From NCBI RefSeq assembly GCF_007677875.1, contig NZ_VEDO01000023.1, positions 1 to 64,000 of the forward strand: a stretch of DNA of 64,000 nt, given 5' to 3'. The notes beneath the pieces are model-generated. The model searched no databases and was not told where the DNA came from. It worked only from the letters and a program-made list of their open reading frames with translations. The stretch comes from Variovorax boronicumulans. Its GTDB lineage: Bacteria > Pseudomonadota > Gammaproteobacteria > Burkholderiales > Burkholderiaceae_C. The position numbers and the translations under genes were made by a program. Positions 59,811-64,000 of the stretch are shown here, one piece after another (position 1 is the stretch's first letter; every line of letters begins with the position of its first letter).

Positions 59811-60730
59811 GCCAGACCGCGCTGCGGCAGGTGCACCGCCATCAGAAGACACGACAGCGCAAACAGGATCCGATCCTGCGGCCGGCGACGGCATTGACCG
59901 CACTGCAATGCCAGCTTGACCAGGCCGATGCGCTGTCCGCCGATCCACATGGAAACGAACGGCTCGGATTCCATACCGGCCACCCGGGCGATGAGGGACG
60001 CCTGGCGAAAGCCCCATCCGCTGGCGATCGAGGCCACCCGCTTCAGCCATGAACGCAGGCCGGCATTCGCACCGACCTGGTTGCTGCCGTGCTGGCGGTA
60101 GAACATGCCCGGCCTGCCGTCGATGTGCCATGCGAAGCCCTGCGCTCGGGCGAGCGCATAGATGAGCCAGTCATGGAAGCCGATGCGCCCGACCAGATGG
60201 GCCTGCGCCTGGATGCGGACACGGCAGGCCAGGGCCAGGGCCGGGGTCAGCACGAAGGTGCACCCCGGTCCCGGTCCCTCGAAGAGGTGGTCCCAGCGAC
60301 GCTGGGGCTGGTCCTTGCGGATCAGACGCTCCTTGCCCGAAGGCCACGTGGCGATCACGTTGCTGGAGTAGCCGCTGCACCCAGTGCGCGCGAGTTCCTG
60401 ATGCGCCCGGACCAGCTTGTCGGGCAGCCAGACATCGTCCTGGTCGGAGAAGCTCAGATAGTCGCAGGCCGCCAGATCGACTTCGCCGAGGAGCCGGAAG
60501 AAGTTGGGTGCGGCACCGCCGAAGACTTCGAAGAACGGCAGGGCAGACACACGGGAGTCTTCCCGCACGAGGGCTTCGACGAGCGCCTCGGTTCCGTCCG
60601 ACGAGCGATCGACGCTGATGACCAGATGGACCTCGACATCGCGCTGGCCAAGAATCGAGTGGACCTGCTCCCGCAGACAGCCGGCCCCATTGAAGGCGGC
60701 GAGGATGACAAGGAAACGGGGCAAGGCCAC
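59807..60730 (-). CDS. Glycosyltransferase family 2 protein
   Basis: A 307-residue GT-A transferase. FLVILAAFNGAGCLREQVHS opens the nucleotide-sugar fold, VISVDRSSDGTEALV and FSDQDDVWLPDKL (DxD-type) carry the metal site, FHDWLIYALA lies later. The C-terminus is hydrophobic, probably membrane-associated. It would add one sugar of the repeat unit. The start is GTG at 60730, six bases past the preceding gene. Confidence 0.9.
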   Translation of the reverse strand: MALPRFLVILAAFNGAGCLREQVHSILGQRDVEVHLVISVDRSSDGTEALVEALVREDSRVSALPFFEVFGGAAPNFFRLLGEVDLAACDYLSFSDQDDVWLPDKLVRAHQELARTGCSGYSSNVIATWPSGKERLIRKDQPQRRWDHLFEGPGPGCTFVLTPALALACRVRIQAQAHLVGRIGFHDWLIYALARAQGFAWHIDGRPGMFYRQHGSNQVGANAGLRSWLKRVASIASGWGFRQASLIARVAGMESEPFVSMWIGGQRIGLVKLALQCGQCRRRPQDRILFALSCLLMAVHLPQRGLA

Positions 60731-60736
60731 GGTGGG

Positions 60737-61648
60737 TCAGGAGCCGCTGGAGGGGCGGTGGCGCCCCATCCGGTTGAACAGCCCATCCCAGAATCCATCC
60801 GTGGTGGCCCGCAGATGCGCGCGCTTTTCGTGGGGAGCGATCGCGGGATAGATGCATGTCCAGCACAGCGCCTTCAAGAACACTTCCAGACGCAGCGCCA
60901 CGGTCGCCGAGCGACTGTGGAGTGCGAGGTGAACGGCATTGCGGATCATGTAGTAATGCCGCACTGGTGAACGGAATCCGACCTTTCTACCAAAGAAGCG
61001 GACATAGCTGTCACCCATCCGGTGCCGGATGGTCACGTCGCCCGTGCAAAGGGTCTGCAGCCCGAACCTGTTCTTGGCGCGCCAGCACCACTCGAGGTCT
61101 ACCGCGTCGATGAAGAGATCCTCCTGCATCAGACCGACGGTCCGAAGCGCCTGCGCCGGGATGACCATGCCGGAGGCGATGGAGTGGGCCACCTCGTTGA
61201 TGCCCGGCTGCGGGAGGAAGTAGTCGCTGAAGGGCGTGTGGCGGCAGAACGGCTGCAGCGCGTCTTTCGTCGTATCGAAGTAGGCCGGCGCAAGGGCCGC
61301 GATCTGCCCCCGCGCCGTTTGCTCCGACTGCAGCGTCCGGACCATCGCGGCGCTGAAGCCTTCGGGATAGACGGTATCTTGGTCGCTCAACCAGATGTGG
61401 TCGTGGCGGCTTTGCAAGGCTTCGCGGATGCCGATGTTCTGTGCTGCGGCGAGGCCGACGTTCTCCCGCAGTGCGATGTAGTGGATGCTGTCCGAGGACG
61501 GCATGGCAGCCGCGTGGTCGCCGTCGCTGTTGTCGACGACGTAGATGGTGTCGGCTTGGCCTCGGATGCTGTCGATGACCTCCTTGAAGGCCGCCAAGTC
61601 GGGTCGGTACAGGACGAGGACGCAGGCAATCATGGCGCGCGGCATCAT
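60737..61648 (-). CDS. Glycosyltransferase family 2, rhamnosyltransferase-like
   Basis: A 303-residue transferase. ACVLVLYRPD and IYVVDNSDGDHAA open the fold; ENVGLAAAQNIGIREAL and LSDQDTVYP are the GT2 donor-binding region typical of WbbL/RfbF-type rhamnosyltransferases, followed by GLMQEDLFIDAVDLEWCWRA. It may transfer L-rhamnose, but rhamnose synthesis genes (rmlABCD) are not in the window. The ATG at 61648 overlaps the flippase stop by ATGA; a second candidate ATG lies at 61633. Confidence 0.88.
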   Translation of the reverse strand: MMPRAMIACVLVLYRPDLAAFKEVIDSIRGQADTIYVVDNSDGDHAAAMPSSDSIHYIALRENVGLAAAQNIGIREALQSRHDHIWLSDQDTVYPEGFSAAMVRTLQSEQTARGQIAALAPAYFDTTKDALQPFCRHTPFSDYFLPQPGINEVAHSIASGMVIPAQALRTVGLMQEDLFIDAVDLEWCWRAKNRFGLQTLCTGDVTIRHRMGDSYVRFFGRKVGFRSPVRHYYMIRNAVHLALHSRSATVALRLEVFLKALCWTCIYPAIAPHEKRAHLRATTDGFWDGLFNRMGRHRPSSGS

Positions 61649-63162
61649 GCCCTGGATCGCAGCCGCATGACGTGGTAGGCGCACCACGCGACCAGCGCAG
61701 ACGCGCCGACCAGGACCACCGGCAGCGATGGCGGCGCACCGTCTTCGCCGATGGAGTACTGCGCTGCCCAGCGCCCGGCCAGCACCAGCAGGGCGGCGGC
61801 ACCGAGGGCCCACGCCGCGGCGCGACGCAGCGGGCCGACGCTCGGCGCAAACAGCCGGGCCGCGATCGTGTACAGGGCCATGGCGTCGACCAGCACCCGC
61901 GCGGCCCAGGCGACGGCAGCGCCGACGATGCCCCATTCGCCCAGCGCCCAGAACAGACCGATGCCGTAGGGGACCAACTCGCACAGGTGGAGCTTCGCAA
62001 TGAGGTCGGTGCGTCCGGCGCTCTGCAGCAGCGTGAACGGAATGTGCGCGAAACCGTTGGCAACCACACCGACCGCCAGCCAGTTCCAGACCGGCAGGCT
62101 CGCGTGTGCGACCTCCGCGCCGACCCAGGCACGCAGGAGCCAGGGTCCGAGCAGGACGGCCAGCACCATGCCGGGGATCCAGAAGCCGAGCATGAGTCGT
62201 GTCGCGAATGCCAGCAATGGGGTGGCGGATGCACTTGCCGCCGGTGTGCCGACGGATTCACCGTGCGCGCGCGCAAGCAAGGGGAACAGGACGCCCATCA
62301 TCGCGATCGGCAGCATGGGCATGCGGGACAGCGCGTCGAACGGGACGGTGTAGTGCGTGACGTCCTCCATCGAAAGCCGTGCCGCGATCACGAAGCGGTC
62401 GAAGTAGGAGAGGACAGGGCCGATGACGTTGGTGACAGTCAGCCAGCCGCCGAACTGCAGCAAGGGGCGCAGCCGGCCCGCAGGGATGGAGTGACCGGAG
62501 ACGAATTCGGCACGGGCCAGCCATGCGTAGCCGGATGCGGTCGCCAGGCGGACCAGCAGCAGCCCGCACATGACCCAGCGCAGATCGTCGGTGTGCTGCG
62601 CCACGAACCATGGAACCGAGAACGTGAGGACGCCGGCCGGCAGGCGGATGGCGGTGACCGCCACGAAGCGGCTGCGCGCCTCCAGCGCCCCGCTGCTGCA
62701 GCCAGACCACATCATCAGCGGCACCGACAGGGCCAGCAACGTCCAGGCCAGCGGTGCTTCACCACGCACATCCGCGTTCAGGTCGATGGCGCCGACGATC
62801 CAAGGTGTCGCTGCGAGCAGAACGCAGGCGACACCGAGGCCGATGGCAGCCATCGTGGCCCGTGCCCGGCGCGCCATTGCGGCTTGCTGTCGCCGTGCCA
62901 TGCCAGCGGTTTCCTGTTGCGCGAGGTAGTGTGTCAACGCCCGGCCCAGGCCCAGGTCCAGCCAGCCGAAGTACCCCACGAGCGACCATGCCAACGCCAG
63001 CGCGCCGAACCGCTCGGTACCGAGTTGCGCGATCAGCCCGGGCACGACCGCGACGGCGACCGCCATCGGCAGGGCCAGGCTGGCGATGTTCAAGGCAATG
63101 TGGGAAAGTTGCCGGCTGCGCTGGGGCGCGCGCGCGGCCGCCGCTTCGATGCGGTCCATCAT
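61645..63162 (-). CDS. Polysaccharide flippase (Wzx-type)
   Basis: A 505-residue protein with about 12 to 14 hydrophobic segments and no catalytic motif. [20 protein letters not shown] opens the first repeat, as in MATE-like polysaccharide exporters. It should flip lipid-linked repeat units across the inner membrane. Amino acid sequence is poorly conserved in this family, so placement in a glycosyltransferase cluster is important evidence. Its ATG overlaps the next upstream gene's stop (ATGA). Confidence 0.87.
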   Translation of the reverse strand: MMDRIEAAAARAPQRSRQLSHIALNIASLALPMAVAVAVVPGLIAQLGTERFGALALAWSLVGYFGWLDLGLGRALTHYLAQQETAGMARRQQAAMARRARATMAAIGLGVACVLLAATPWIVGAIDLNADVRGEAPLAWTLLALSVPLMMWSGCSSGALEARSRFVAVTAIRLPAGVLTFSVPWFVAQHTDDLRWVMCGLLLVRLATASGYAWLARAEFVSGHSIPAGRLRPLLQFGGWLTVTNVIGPVLSYFDRFVIAARLSMEDVTHYTVPFDALSRMPMLPIAMMGVLFPLLARAHGESVGTPAASASATPLLAFATRLMLGFWIPGMVLAVLLGPWLLRAWVGAEVAHASLPVWNWLAVGVVANGFAHIPFTLLQSAGRTDLIAKLHLCELVPYGIGLFWALGEWGIVGAAVAWAARVLVDAMALYTIAARLFAPSVGPLRRAAAWALGAAALLVLAGRWAAQYSIGEDGAPPSLPVVLVGASALVAWCAYHVMRLRSRA

Positions 63163-64000
63163 GTCCGCGACGGTGCCACGCGGAACTCTGGCACCAGCTG
63201 GCGCAGCATGGCGAACATTTGCGCGGTGTGGCCGTGCCGCGCGGCGTCGATCAATGTCTGCAGCGGCTCGCGCAGCATCGACCACGGGACGAACTGCTCC
63301 TGCGCGCGCAGGATGCGCTGGTGCTCGGTCGGCTCGGGGTGGTCGCCGATCAGCAGTTCTTCGAACAGCTTCTCGCCCGGCCGCAGCCCGGTGAAGGTGA
63401 CTTCGATGTCGCCGTCGGGGTGCGCTGCGTCGCGCACCGACAGCCCGGCAAGCCGGATCATGCGCACGGCGAGGTCCCGGATCTTCACCGGCAGACCCAT
63501 CTCGAGCACGAACACGTCGCCGCCACGCGCCATCGCCCCCGCCTGCAGCACCAGCTGCGCGGCCTCGGTGATCGTCATGAAGTAGCGCGTGACCTCGGCA
63601 TGCGTCACGGTCAACGGCCCGCCAGCCGCCAGCTGGCGCCGGAACAGCGGCACGACGCTGCCGCTGGAGTCCAGCACGTTGCCGAAGCGCACCATGCAAA
63701 AGCGCGTGCTGCGGGCGAGTTCCACCGCGCCGGCCTCGGCAGGCATATCGAAGCCGACGCGCGGGCTCGCCGCCAGTGCCTGCAGGATCATCTCCGCCAC
63801 GCGCTTGCTGGCGCCCATCACGTTGGTGGGGCGCACCGCCTTGTCGGTCGACACGAGCACGAAATGCTCCACGCCGCTTGCGATGGCGGCGCGGGCCAGA
63901 TTCAAGGTGCCGAGCACGTTGTTCATGACGCCTTCGGTGGCGTTGTCCTCGACGAGCGGCACGTGCTTGTAGGCTGCGGCGTGGTAGATGCTTGTGGGAT
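63159..64000 (-). CDS. CapD/FlaA1/WbpM-like nucleotide-sugar dehydratase (5' end beyond window)
   Basis: Only the C-terminal part (about 280 residues) is present; the reading frame runs to the right edge of the window. [14 protein letters not shown] is the signature of this polysaccharide biosynthesis family, followed by [17 protein letters not shown] (YxxxK replaced by MxxxK, as in WbpM/FlaA1), [10 protein letters not shown] and [15 protein letters not shown]. WbpM-type enzymes are membrane-bound 4,6-dehydratases acting on UDP-GlcNAc. It overlaps the flippase by ATGA. Confidence 0.92.
   Translation of the reverse strand, partial: PTSIYHAAAYKHVPLVEDNATEGVMNNVLGTLNLARAAIASGVEHFVLVSTDKAVRPTNVMGASKRVAEMILQALAASPRVGFDMPAEAGAVELARSTRFCMVRFGNVLDSSGSVVPLFRRQLAAGGPLTVTHAEVTRYFMTITEAAQLVLQAGAMARGGDVFVLEMGLPVKIRDLAVRMIRLAGLSVRDAAHPDGDIEVTFTGLRPGEKLFEELLIGDHPEPTEHQRILRAQEQFVPWSMLREPLQTLIDAARHGHTAQMFAMLRQLVPEFRVAPSRT

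Overview
The window is GC-rich, densely packed bacterial chromosome. Gene order and protein families point to a betaproteobacterium of the order Burkholderiales, most likely Comamonadaceae. The clues are a full-length RNase E, the rpmF-plsX-fabHDG-acpP-fabF block running into rpoE-rseA-rseB-mucD and lepA-lepB-rnc-era-recO-pdxJ-acpS-nagZ, PEP-carboxylase next to hemC, and a PEP-CTERM surface protein. Many neighbouring genes overlap by ATGA or GTGA, so translational coupling is common. I saw no tRNA, rRNA, CRISPR array or insertion sequence.

Region 1 (about 0.2-16 kb) is an acyl-CoA catabolic island. The left operon encodes a phosphotransferase of the ACAD10/11 kinase type, a MaoC hydratase, an enoyl-CoA hydratase, an AMP-forming acyl-CoA ligase, a MATE transporter and an amidohydrolase. 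A leftward operon encodes a thiolase, a regulator with two TetR domains, and a fused hydratase/3-hydroxyacyl-CoA dehydrogenase. Divergent from it are an ACAD11-type acyl-CoA dehydrogenase and a second double-TetR regulator. Kinase plus ACAD11-like dehydrogenase resembles the 4-hydroxyacyl-CoA route known from levulinate catabolism, so this is the best candidate for an undescribed pathway here. A PEP-CTERM gene with a near-consensus sigma-54 promoter sits between the two halves.

Region 2 (16-35 kb) holds Crp and LysR regulators, galE-manC with a small YjfB-like gene, ppc, the heme operon hemC-hemD-hemX-hemY, rne divergent from rluC across a structured leader, then a HAD phosphatase, a small Rieske protein, an S49 peptidase, a tetrapyrrole-methylase-fold methyltransferase and maf.

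Region 3 (35.8-54.9 kb) is core biosynthesis and stress machinery: yceD-rpmF, the fatty acid synthesis cluster, a YgfX-like gene joined to the sigma-E operon (rpoE, rseA, rseB, mucD), an AT-richer intergenic stretch with DnaA-box-like sites and a terminator that belongs to no visible gene, then lepA to nagZ.

Region 4 (54.9-64 kb, minus strand) holds an Hsp70-like/MscS pair, lysS, and the downstream end of an O-antigen or exopolysaccharide cluster: sugar transferase, epimerase, two glycosyltransferases, a flippase and a CapD-like dehydratase cut by the window edge. galE and manC in region 2 could supply sugar nucleotides to it.
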